From the NCBI GenBank assembly GCA_017473115.1, contig JAFUNC010000002.1, forward strand, positions 62,001-126,000: a stretch of DNA of 64,000 nt, read 5' to 3'. The notes under the pieces are model-generated. The model saw nothing but the letters and a program-made list of their open reading frames with translations, was not told where the DNA came from and did no database searches. This DNA comes from Lachnospiraceae bacterium. Its GTDB lineage: Bacteria; Bacillota; Clostridia; Lachnospirales; Lachnospiraceae. How positions within the stretch are numbered: position 1 is the first letter of the stretch; every line of letters starts with the position of its first letter. Shown one piece after another: positions 18,155 through 26,276 of this stretch. The position numbers and the translations under genes are program-made.

Positions 18155-19078
18155 ATGCTTGATGGGAAGAAAAAGGTTATACTTACGGGAGCAACAGGAG
18201 CAATCGGTATTGCGATTGTAAAACGTTGTTATGAGTTGAATTGGGATGTTTGTGCTGTTGTTCGCCCGGGAAGTAACAGGAATCGCTCATTTTTAGAACG
18301 ATATGGTGCGTATATCATTGAATGTGATTTGGCAGAACTCGGACGATTACGAAAGAATGAAGTCTGTCAGAATGCAGATTACTTTTTACATCTTGGTTGG
18401 GGCGGAACATTTGGAGAACAACGTAATGATGAGGCATTACAGTTGAAAAATGCGGAATATGCCTTGGAAGCATGTGAAACTGCTTCGGCATTAGGCTGCG
18501 AGGTATTTCTGTTTGCAGGCAGTCAGGCTGAGTTTGGAAGAGTAGAGGGATTATTAAACGAAAATATAATTCCGCATCCGGAAAACGCTTATGGCAAAGC
18601 AAAGTTAAAAGCGGGATTTGAGACCAGGAAAGCATGTGAAGCAAACGGATTACGTCATATATATACGCGTATTTTAAGTGTGTATGGTCCCGGCGACGGA
18701 ACGGAAACCATGGTAAGTTCTACTGTTCGTAAATTACGTGACGGTATTTCTCCGCAGTTTACTCTTGGAGAGCAAATGTGGGATTATTTATACAGTGATG
18801 ATGCGGCAGAGGCATTGTTGCTGTTATGTCAGTTTGGAAAGAGAAATAAAATATATTGTTTGGGCAGCGGAAAAGCCAGACCGTTATGCGAATACATCGA
18901 AACAATCGGACGGATTGTGAATCCTGATATTCTGTTGGGAATAGGGGAATTGCCTTATCGTGAGAATCAAGTTATGTATTTGTGTGCAGATATTTCGGAT
19001 TTGACAGGCGACACCGGTTTTGTGCCCAAGGTTTCCTTTGAAGAGGGAATCAAAAAAGTAATGGAAGCAAATGAATAA
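18155..19078 (+). CDS. NAD(P)-dependent extended SDR reductase/epimerase
   Basis: A 307-residue extended short-chain dehydrogenase: TGATGAIG nucleotide-binding loop near the N-terminus, FLFAGSQAEFG strand and the YGKAK active-site Tyr-Lys pair, then RILSVYGPGDG. It is placed after the TPP enzyme, where YerF-type reductases reduce the branch ketone of the yersiniose precursor; that role is inferred. The start at 18155 has TGAGG six bases upstream; ATG 18143 overlaps the preceding stop by four bases but lacks a clear ribosome binding site. Both give the same domain. Confidence 0.85.
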   Translation: MLDGKKKVILTGATGAIGIAIVKRCYELNWDVCAVVRPGSNRNRSFLERYGAYIIECDLAELGRLRKNEVCQNADYFLHLGWGGTFGEQRNDEALQLKNAEYALEACETASALGCEVFLFAGSQAEFGRVEGLLNENIIPHPENAYGKAKLKAGFETRKACEANGLRHIYTRILSVYGPGDGTETMVSSTVRKLRDGISPQFTLGEQMWDYLYSDDAAEALLLLCQFGKRNKIYCLGSGKARPLCEYIETIGRIVNPDILLGIGELPYRENQVMYLCADISDLTGDTGFVPKVSFEEGIKKVMEANE

Positions 19079-19093
19079 TAAGAAGGCATAATC

Positions 19094-19576
19094 ATGGAAA
19101 CTGTAGTTCATAAGAAAAAAACGCTCATTCAATTTATAAAATTTGGAATGGTAGGTTTAAGCAATACCTTGCTTTCTTTTTTGATTTATAATTTTTGTTA
19201 CCATGTATGCGGTTTTTCTTATCATATTTCTAATATTTTTGGTTTTGTAATCAGCGTATTAAATGCGTATTTGTTACAGAATAAGTTTGTGTTTAAACAG
19301 GATGAAAGTGAGAAGAAGCGTGTATGGTGGAAGGCATTGATTAAAACCTATGTATCGTATGCTTTTACCGGATTGATTTTGACTGAAATTTTATTGGTTT
19401 TATGGATGGATGTTATTGAAATTCAGAATATATTTGAAAATATTTCGTGGCTGAACCGCTGGTTTGGCGATAATTTTACATCTTATGATTTTGCAATCAC
19501 AATTGCACCAATTATTAATTTATTTATTACCGTGCCCCTTAATTTTGTGTTGAATAAATTATGGGCCTATAAGTAA
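19094..19576 (+). CDS. GtrA family membrane protein, probable polyprenyl-phosphate-sugar flippase
   Basis: A 160-residue protein with four hydrophobic segments and the GtrA family N-terminus (FIKFGMVGLSNTLLSFLIY) and loop (NAYLLQNKFVF). GtrA proteins are thought to move polyprenyl-phosphate-linked sugars across the membrane. Fifteen bases separate it from the SDR gene and 22 from a GtrB-like glycosyltransferase, making the classical GtrA/GtrB pair. A terminal LNFVLNKLWAYK also fits the family. Confidence 0.9.
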   Translation: METVVHKKKTLIQFIKFGMVGLSNTLLSFLIYNFCYHVCGFSYHISNIFGFVISVLNAYLLQNKFVFKQDESEKKRVWWKALIKTYVSYAFTGLILTEILLVLWMDVIEIQNIFENISWLNRWFGDNFTSYDFAITIAPIINLFITVPLNFVLNKLWAYK

Positions 19577-19598
19577 AAATGCGGAAGGTGAAACACAG

Positions 19599-20543
19599 AT
19601 GAAAAAAATCAGCATTTTAATTCCTTGTTATAACGAAGAAGAAAACGTATATCCGATGAGTGAAGAAATCGTAAAGTTATTCGAGACACAGTTGAAGGAA
19701 TATGACTATGAATTGGTGTTTATCGATAATGATTCGAAGGATAAAACACGTATCTATTTGCGAGATATTTGCCAAAAGAACAAAAAGATTAAGGCTATTT
19801 TTAATGCGAGAAATTTTGGTCAGTTTAATTCACCATATCATGGCATTTTACAAACCACAGGTGATTGTACCATTTCTATGGTGTGTGATTTCCAGGATCC
19901 GATTGACTTAATTCCGCAATACATAAAAGAATGGGAAAACGGTTATAAAATCGTGATTGGAATTAAGGCAAAAAGTAAAGAGAATAAATTAATTTATCTC
20001 TTGAGAAGTTTGTATTATAAATTTGTTAAAAAGTTTTCGGATGTGGAGCAGATTGAACATTTTACAGGGTCCGGATTATATGATAAGGCGTTTGTGGATG
20101 TATTAAGGGATTTAAAAGATCCGAAACCCTTCTTGCGAGGTATTGTTGCGGAGTTGGGATTTAAACATAAAGAAATTATGTATGAGCAACCCTTAAGACG
20201 TGCGGGAAAAACACATAATAATTTCTTTACGCTATATGATGCAGCGATGTTAAGCATTACGTCCTACACCAAAGTAGGCTTGCGAATGGCAACGTTTATC
20301 GGCTTTTTAATGGGAATCGGCAGTTTCTTGGTAGGTTTGGTTTATTTTGTACTGAAATTGTTGATGTGGAATGATTTCCCTGCCGGTATGGCTCCTGTCT
20401 TAATCGGTATGTTTTTCTTGGAGTCGGTACAATTGTTTTTTATCGGTTTCATCGGAGAATATATTTTAAGCATTAACGAACGCAGTATGAACAGACCCTT
20501 GGTTGTAGAAGAGGAAAGAATCAATTTCGAGGACGGAAACTAA
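19599..20543 (+). CDS. GtrB-like polyprenyl-phosphate glycosyltransferase (GT2)
   Basis: A 314-residue family 2 glycosyltransferase: ISILIPCYNEEENV at the N-terminus, acidic metal/nucleotide motif DFQD at 97-100, and two C-terminal transmembrane segments (about 230-255 and 268-290) as in GtrB/DPM1-like enzymes that load a sugar onto undecaprenyl phosphate on the cytoplasmic face. GGAAGGTGA precedes the start. The locus makes CDP-sugars, so a CDP-dideoxysugar may be the donor in place of the usual UDP-glucose; this is inference. Confidence 0.9.
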   Translation: MKKISILIPCYNEEENVYPMSEEIVKLFETQLKEYDYELVFIDNDSKDKTRIYLRDICQKNKKIKAIFNARNFGQFNSPYHGILQTTGDCTISMVCDFQDPIDLIPQYIKEWENGYKIVIGIKAKSKENKLIYLLRSLYYKFVKKFSDVEQIEHFTGSGLYDKAFVDVLRDLKDPKPFLRGIVAELGFKHKEIMYEQPLRRAGKTHNNFFTLYDAAMLSITSYTKVGLRMATFIGFLMGIGSFLVGLVYFVLKLLMWNDFPAGMAPVLIGMFFLESVQLFFIGFIGEYILSINERSMNRPLVVEEERINFEDGN

Positions 20544-20544
20544 C

Positions 20545-21840
20545 ATGACTTCAAACAAGAAATTTATTTTTTTGAGTGTCTTTATTACAATTGGTTATGT
20601 GGCATTTTTTGTTTTTTCATATATTGCCCAAAAGATACTCGGATTTGAATATCCGGTGGGAAGTTTTCTTTTTAAATTAAATGAAGTTTTCTCGGATTTT
20701 TATGATATTAATACCATGTTATCAAATATGAGTCCGTATATTGAATATGATTCGTCTTATCCGCCGGTTGCATTGGTACTTGCAATACCCTTTGCTGTGT
20801 TGCAAAAGTATATCGGAATGATTGCATATCCTGTTATGGTACTGATATGTGTTGCTGTAATTTTTGTTTTTCAGTTTAAAATTATAAGAAAACATATTGA
20901 TCAGTTTTCCAGCGGAATGCTTGTGGCTGAAGTTTCAATTCCTTTGTTGGTAACAGCGCCTTTTATTTTTATGTTTGACCGCGGCAATTATCTGTTGCTG
21001 ACCATCACATTTTTTTATGCGTTTGTTTATTTTTATTATGTAAAATCCAATGATGTTTTGGCATCTGTTCTGTTGGCATTTATGATTGCAGGTAAAATTT
21101 ATCCGGCATTGTTATTGTTTTTATTCGTATTTGACAAGAAGTGGAAAAATTTATTTCTGACAGTCGGAGTTACAATCGGAATTACATTGCTTGGATTTTG
21201 CTTTTTCCAAGAAGGTTTTTTTGCTAATTTAGTTGCTTTTTTGGGAAATCTGTTTGATTTTGCAAGCGGGTCCGGTGATGAGGCTGCTAATGTATATTTT
21301 TCTGTGGGCTTAACCGCGTTGTTGAGATTTCCTTTTGTTGTCTGGAACGGCATTAAAATTCCTGAATGGTATCCGGTTGGGTATATTTATATCATTATTG
21401 CCGTGGTATTGGTGTTGTGGTCTTTCTGGAACTTACGGAAGGAGGAGAGCAGTTGGAAGAAGTTAATGATATTAACTGTTCTTATGGTTTTTTTAACTCC
21501 GAATTCATATATGTATAATTTGACTTATTTGTTGCCGGTAATGTTGATTTTTATTATTAAAGATGTTTCTGTGCAGAAATTTGAGAATTACTTATATGCC
21601 ATTTGTTTCGGGATTTTGAATATACCAAAAGCATATTATTATTTTAGTATTGATGATAAGTATGTGGATGTTCCGACCTATGCGATAGTATACAGTGAGG
21701 AATTAGGTGAATATGTACAATATGATTGGGTGTTTCCTAAGGATATGATTAGTATTCAGGTTTTGATAGATGGTTTTATATTATTCGGAATCATATTGTT
21801 TTACAATATATGTATGTCGAAGAAGAAAAAGAGGATTTAG
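20545..21840 (+). CDS. GT-C type membrane glycosyltransferase (DUF2029/GT87-like)
   Basis: A 431-residue protein with about ten transmembrane segments. The first external loop carries acidic residues followed by a proline motif (DFYDINTMLSN and YDSSYPPVALVLA), and MFDRGNYLLL occurs further on; these resemble DUF2029/GT87 polyprenol-phosphate-dependent enzymes that transfer sugars on the outer face. It begins one base after the GtrB-like gene, which fits the third component of a GtrA/GtrB/GtrC-like glycosylation system. Acceptor and sugar are unknown. Confidence 0.78.
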   Translation: MTSNKKFIFLSVFITIGYVAFFVFSYIAQKILGFEYPVGSFLFKLNEVFSDFYDINTMLSNMSPYIEYDSSYPPVALVLAIPFAVLQKYIGMIAYPVMVLICVAVIFVFQFKIIRKHIDQFSSGMLVAEVSIPLLVTAPFIFMFDRGNYLLLTITFFYAFVYFYYVKSNDVLASVLLAFMIAGKIYPALLLFLFVFDKKWKNLFLTVGVTIGITLLGFCFFQEGFFANLVAFLGNLFDFASGSGDEAANVYFSVGLTALLRFPFVVWNGIKIPEWYPVGYIYIIIAVVLVLWSFWNLRKEESSWKKLMILTVLMVFLTPNSYMYNLTYLLPVMLIFIIKDVSVQKFENYLYAICFGILNIPKAYYYFSIDDKYVDVPTYAIVYSEELGEYVQYDWVFPKDMISIQVLIDGFILFGIILFYNICMSKKKKRI

Positions 21841-21841
21841 T

Positions 21842-22678
21842 ATGAAAGTAATTATATTGGTGGGCGGCCTCCCCAGTACAATCAGTGATGTAAAAAGCGG
21901 TATTCCGAAACCTATGGCTGAAATAGGCGGCAGACCGTTAATCTGGCATATTATGAAACTTTATGCGCATTACGGCTTTCGCGATTTTATTGTTTGCGGC
22001 GGTTATAAGGTTAACATAATTAAGGAATATTTTAAAGATTTTTATATTTATCAATCTGATATTACAGTAGATTTGGCAAGTAATGAAATTACCATTCATA
22101 ACAAAAGAACCGAAGACTGGAAAGTTACGGTTGTGGATACCGGAGTAGAAGCCACTACCAGTGAACGTATTTTACAGGTAAAAGAGTTTATCGGAGACGA
22201 GGATTTCTTCGTGGCATACGGAGATTGTTTGTCGGATATCAATTTCGATGAGATGTTACGTCTTCATAAAGAACGAAATTCTTTTATTACAATGGCGGTA
22301 GCCAAACCTACGGGACGTCATTCGGTGTTATCCATCCGAGAGGATGATGTGTTGATGAGCAAGTATGGCGATAAGATAAATGAACATGCAGGAGATTTTT
22401 CAGCATCTTCAAACGCATTACAATGCGGTGAGAAGCGTTTGAATCAAGACGTTGCATGGGTAAATGCCAGTTGTTATATTTTCTCTCACAAAGCACTGGA
22501 GTCTTTGTCCGGCGAAGAGTTGAATGAAACTTTTATGGAAAAAATGGCTGAGAAAGAGAAGGTGCATATTTATCGCCATGAAGGGTTCTGGCGACCGGTT
22601 GAAACCATGCGTGACAGTGTGGCGCTGGAAGAAATGTGGGAAGAAACAAAAGCACCATGGAAGGTATGGGAGAAATAA
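21842..22678 (+). CDS. RfbF-like sugar-1-phosphate nucleotidyltransferase with altered signature
   Basis: A 278-residue paralogue of glucose-1-phosphate cytidylyltransferase. Conserved RfbF segments are present (KPMAEIGGRPLIWHIMKLY, VVDTGVE, AYGDCLSDI and the C-terminal GFWRP), but the triphosphate-binding loop reads GGLPSTISDV where RfbF enzymes have GG(L/K)GTR-like residues. It lacks the conserved Gly and basic residue there, so activity or specificity may differ. ATG 21842 has AGAGG upstream and begins the domain directly. Its stop abuts the ATG of the next gene, an intact RfbF, suggesting duplication and coupled translation. Confidence 0.8.
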   Translation: MKVIILVGGLPSTISDVKSGIPKPMAEIGGRPLIWHIMKLYAHYGFRDFIVCGGYKVNIIKEYFKDFYIYQSDITVDLASNEITIHNKRTEDWKVTVVDTGVEATTSERILQVKEFIGDEDFFVAYGDCLSDINFDEMLRLHKERNSFITMAVAKPTGRHSVLSIREDDVLMSKYGDKINEHAGDFSASSNALQCGEKRLNQDVAWVNASCYIFSHKALESLSGEELNETFMEKMAEKEKVHIYRHEGFWRPVETMRDSVALEEMWEETKAPWKVWEK

Positions 22679-23464
22679 ATGAAGGCAGTGATTCTTGTGG
22701 GCGGTAAAGGCAGCCGCATCAGTGAAGAGTCCCGTTTTAAACCGAAACCATTGGTCGAAATCGGGGGAAGACCGATTTTATGGCATATTATGAAATTGTA
22801 TTCTTTCTATGGAGTCAATGAATTTATTATTTGTTGCGGTTACAAGGGACATTTGATAAAAGAATATTTTGTAAATTATAAAAATACAAACCGTGTAAGC
22901 AATTATTGTTTAGGAAACATAAGTAGTGAACTTGATTTACATAATTGTACAGAAGAGCCGTTTAAAGTAACGTTGGTTGATACCGGTCTTGAGACATTAA
23001 CGGCAGGAAGACTTCAGAAAGTAAGGCAATATCTGGAGGGGGAAGAGGAGTTCTTTTTAACTTACGGTGATGGTGTCAGTGATGTGAATTTAGATGAGTT
23101 GCTGGCGTTTCATCGTGAGCAGGGAAAGTGTGTTACCATTACCACTTATCCGAAGGAAGAGCGTTTTGGCAGGTTGAAATTAAAAGAAAATCAAACTCAG
23201 GTAGAAAGTTTTCATGAAAAAACCAAGGCAGAGGCTTCGTTAATCAATGCCGGTTTTATGGTGATGAATAAGAATGTATTTGATTATCTTGGTGACGGAA
23301 GTGAAATGTTGGAAGACGGTCCTTTTGAGAAACTGTCTACAACAGGAGAAATGGCAGCGTTTACACACAAAGGCTTTTGGTCACCGATGGATACGCTTAA
23401 AGAGCAGATGTATTTGGATCATTTGTGTACTACAAACAGTGCTCCTTGGATGGTATGGAAGTGA
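22679..23464 (+). CDS. rfbF: Glucose-1-phosphate cytidylyltransferase
   Basis: A 261-residue nucleotidyltransferase making CDP-glucose from glucose-1-phosphate and CTP, the first step to CDP-dideoxyhexoses. Signature loop VGGKGSRISEES, then KPKPLVEIGGRPILWHIMK, FIICCGYKG, TYGDGVSD and the end HKGFWSPMDTLKEQ are typical of RfbF/DdhA. It starts directly after the stop of a diverged paralogue and is followed 8 bp later by rfbG. Confidence 0.93.
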   Translation: MKAVILVGGKGSRISEESRFKPKPLVEIGGRPILWHIMKLYSFYGVNEFIICCGYKGHLIKEYFVNYKNTNRVSNYCLGNISSELDLHNCTEEPFKVTLVDTGLETLTAGRLQKVRQYLEGEEEFFLTYGDGVSDVNLDELLAFHREQGKCVTITTYPKEERFGRLKLKENQTQVESFHEKTKAEASLINAGFMVMNKNVFDYLGDGSEMLEDGPFEKLSTTGEMAAFTHKGFWSPMDTLKEQMYLDHLCTTNSAPWMVWK

Positions 23465-23472
23465 GGTTGCGT

Positions 23473-24546
23473 ATGGATTTAAGTTTTTATAAAGGAAAAA
23501 AAGTTTTTATCACAGGACATACCGGATTTAAAGGGGCTTGGCTTTCGTTTATGTTATTGGAGGCCGGAGCAGAGGTAACAGGTTATTCTTTGGAGGCACC
23601 GACAGTTCCTTCACTATATAAGTTATGTAAACTGGCTAGGAGGATGGATTCCGTAATTGGAGATATCCGAGATTATCAGAATTTAAAGAAAACCTTCGAT
23701 AAGGCACAACCGGAGTTTGTGTTTCATTTAGCTGCTCAGCCCTTAGTGAGAGAATCATATATTACACCAAGGGAGACATACGAAACGAATGTAATGGGTA
23801 CAGTCAATATATTGGAATGCGTCAGAACTACCGATACGGTTAAGTCTGTGATTATTGTAACCACAGATAAGGTATATCGTAATGACAGCCGCGAAGAAGG
23901 ATATGTGGAAGAGGACATTTTAAACGGATTTGATCCGTATTCCAATTCTAAATCATGCGCGGATATTTTAACAAATAGTTATGTAAACTCGTTTTTAAAA
24001 GAACGTAATATACCGGTATCTGTTTTGCGTGCCGGAAATGTGATAGGCGGCGGAGATTTTGCGAAAGACAGATTGGTGCCGGATTGTTTTCGAGCCATTC
24101 GGACAAATGAAAAAGTGATTATCCGTAATCCAAATGCTACGCGCCCGTTCCAACATGTTATTGAGCCTTTGGTGGCATATCTGATGATTGCAAAAGAACA
24201 GATTGTGAAACCGGAATTAGCGGGTGCATATAATGTGGGACCGGATGAAAAGGATGTACAGAGTGTCAGTGATATGCTGATGCATTTTCAGACAATTTGG
24301 AATACCGGAGAATTTGGAAAGAATACTCCTTTCGATTGGATGTATACTGAGGAAAAAAATGCGCCGCATGAAGCGGCTATGCTTAGTTTGAATTGTGATA
24401 AAATAAAAAAGAATTTTAATTGGTCACCTAAATGGAATGCTTATGATGCAGTATATAAAAGCATAGAGTGGATGCAATATTATATGAAAGATAAAGATGT
24501 GAGCATCTGTATGCAAAAACAAATTAAGGAATATCTTGCGAAATAA
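23473..24546 (+). CDS. rfbG: CDP-glucose 4,6-dehydratase
   Basis: A 357-residue extended SDR converting CDP-glucose to CDP-4-keto-6-deoxyglucose, the substrate of RfbH. It has the nucleotide loop GHTGFKGAW, LAAQPLVRESY, TTDKVYRN and the catalytic DPYSNSKS Tyr/Lys pair, plus GNVIGGGDFAKDRL, all diagnostic of RfbG/DdhB. The start at 23473 has GAGG six bases upstream; an earlier in-frame start at 23425 would overlap rfbF. One TTATGTAAAC codes LCK near residue 51 and another YVN near 170. Confidence 0.93.
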   Translation: MDLSFYKGKKVFITGHTGFKGAWLSFMLLEAGAEVTGYSLEAPTVPSLYKLCKLARRMDSVIGDIRDYQNLKKTFDKAQPEFVFHLAAQPLVRESYITPRETYETNVMGTVNILECVRTTDTVKSVIIVTTDKVYRNDSREEGYVEEDILNGFDPYSNSKSCADILTNSYVNSFLKERNIPVSVLRAGNVIGGGDFAKDRLVPDCFRAIRTNEKVIIRNPNATRPFQHVIEPLVAYLMIAKEQIVKPELAGAYNVGPDEKDVQSVSDMLMHFQTIWNTGEFGKNTPFDWMYTEEKNAPHEAAMLSLNCDKIKKNFNWSPKWNAYDAVYKSIEWMQYYMKDKDVSICMQKQIKEYLAK

Positions 24547-24580
24547 TATTTTATTGAACTGTTATTTGAGAAAAAGAATT

Positions 24581-24616
24581 GTATGTATAAATTTGATTCT
24601 CCAATTTACATACATA
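24581..24616. repeat. Imperfect inverted repeat between rfbG and the membrane protein gene
   Basis: GTATGTATAAATT at 24581-24593 is complementary to AATTTACATACATA at 24603-24616 apart from a two-base gap. It is AT-only paired and not followed by T residues, so it is not a clear terminator; it may be an RNA hairpin within the operon or a binding site. Confidence 0.35.
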
Positions 24617-24636
24617 AAGATCGGGAGGAAGTTTAA

Positions 24637-26247
24637 GTGCTGACACTTTCATACTCAAGTATAAAGAAATATGCATTTTGCGCTCTCGCATTGCCATTTA
24701 TCGTATTTGCAATTGGTTGGTTGGAATGGTATTGGGCAGTAGTAGCGGTTGGGGCGACACTTGCCTGTATTTGGTTAGGTTGCTTTCAGAGACAGAAAAG
24801 TAATGAAGAAAAGAAAATAGTATCTTTGAGCGAAAGCGAGGAGAAAATTGCCGTAAAGAAATGGATATTTTTTCTGTTGATTTTCATTGCCCTTGTTTGG
24901 GTATGGCAGTCCGGTATCGGAGGATTTTGGGCGCAAAGTAAGGATTATCCCTGGCGAAATGCAATTTATAGGGATATCGTATTAAAAGATTGGCCCGTGT
25001 ATTATGATTTGTATGATGGTGCACTTGTATATTATATCGGTTTCTGGTTACCACCGGCCTTAATCGGGAAACTGGCTCTTTTATTCGGTGCCAATGATAT
25101 TGCAGCATTTCAAGTGGCCTCTGTGGCTATATTTATATGGTCAGTGGTTTTTATTGTGATATTATTTAGTCTTTTGATTACTTTATTGAAGGCTGATACT
25201 ACAAAGAAACAGTTATTGGTTATTTTGGGATTTGTATTCTTTAGCGGTTTGGACATTTTAGGTTCTATTGAACCGCTGGGAGCCAATCTTTATCATTTGG
25301 AATGGTGGGCGGATGATTACCAGTACAGTTCTTTTACAACCTGTATGTTTTGGGTATTTAATCAGAGTATTATTCCATGGGTGTCTTTGGCGTGTTTATT
25401 GCAGGAGAAAACAGTACGTAATTATGTATTTTTAGGAATGATGTGCCTGTTTTCCGGTCCATTGCCTTTTATTGGATTCTTCCTGTTTTGCGTGGCGCTT
25501 GGTATTATAAAATGTGTTGAGGCTGTTCAAAATAAGAAACTTGCAATGTTTCTGAAGGACGTTGTATCGCCTTCCAATATGTTGGCGGTTGCATTTATCT
25601 TTGTTTTTATCGCTACGTATTTGTTAAGCAATATGGCAATTTCCGGCGACGGAGCATTGAGAATCGGACAGGATACAACGGTTACCCGGGAAAGTATATC
25701 AGATACAGAAGAAGTCACGGAAGAGCAGAGTAGTACTTTTGAAAATGTTGGTACTTACCTGAAATTTGTATTGTTCGAGTTTGGATTTTACGCGTTGCTT
25801 ATTGCACGTAAAAATTACAAGAAACCGTTATTCTATGTAATGTTGGGAGGTTTATTGATTTTCCCGTTTGTAAAAATCGGTGAGGGTTATGATTTCCCGA
25901 TGAGGGCTTCCATTCCTGCATTATTTTATTTATACTATCTTGTGATGCAGTTTTTTATGGAAGAGAAGTATTGGATGAAAAAGAAGGGGACTACCAACAG
26001 ATTGTTATATATTGTGTTGGTTATTGTATTTTTGCTTGGCACGGTTACGCCGATAGTAGAGTTTTATCGTGGTTGCAGACAGGTTGCGAAATACAGTTTG
26101 GATAATCCGTTAGAAGATTACTTGTATACGTTGGATGGTACAACACCGGGGTGGGAAGTGGAAACCGGTTATGAATATGCTAATTTTGTTGCATTAAATC
26201 CCGGGCAGCATGCATTTTTCCGGTATTTTGCAAAGGACTTGAAATAA
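24637..26247 (+). CDS. Polytopic membrane protein, possibly GT-C glycosyltransferase
   Basis: A 536-residue protein with roughly eleven transmembrane segments that I do not assign to a named family. After the second membrane block comes an external loop with acidic and aromatic residues (DYPWRNAIYRDIVLKDWP) then YDGALVYYIGFWLPP, an arrangement seen in GT-C enzymes that use polyprenyl-linked sugars. A short hydrophilic loop near 355-375 is rich in Glu and Thr. It starts with GTG, supported by GGGAGG eight bases upstream. It lies in the glycan operon between rfbG and the GH9 gene, so a transfer or polymerase role is plausible but unproven. Confidence 0.7.
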   Translation: MLTLSYSSIKKYAFCALALPFIVFAIGWLEWYWAVVAVGATLACIWLGCFQRQKSNEEKKIVSLSESEEKIAVKKWIFFLLIFIALVWVWQSGIGGFWAQSKDYPWRNAIYRDIVLKDWPVYYDLYDGALVYYIGFWLPPALIGKLALLFGANDIAAFQVASVAIFIWSVVFIVILFSLLITLLKADTTKKQLLVILGFVFFSGLDILGSIEPLGANLYHLEWWADDYQYSSFTTCMFWVFNQSIIPWVSLACLLQEKTVRNYVFLGMMCLFSGPLPFIGFFLFCVALGIIKCVEAVQNKKLAMFLKDVVSPSNMLAVAFIFVFIATYLLSNMAISGDGALRIGQDTTVTRESISDTEEVTEEQSSTFENVGTYLKFVLFEFGFYALLIARKNYKKPLFYVMLGGLLIFPFVKIGEGYDFPMRASIPALFYLYYLVMQFFMEEKYWMKKKGTTNRLLYIVLVIVFLLGTVTPIVEFYRGCRQVAKYSLDNPLEDYLYTLDGTTPGWEVETGYEYANFVALNPGQHAFFRYFAKDLK

Positions 26248-26276
26248 ATTGAAGAGACAGAAAGGACGACTTTAGT

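Noticed and set aside
9998-24546. Glycan locus as a recently acquired mobile island
   Set aside because: No integrase, transposase, tRNA or flanking repeats seen; composition looks similar to neighbours by eye. A computed k-mer comparison would be needed.
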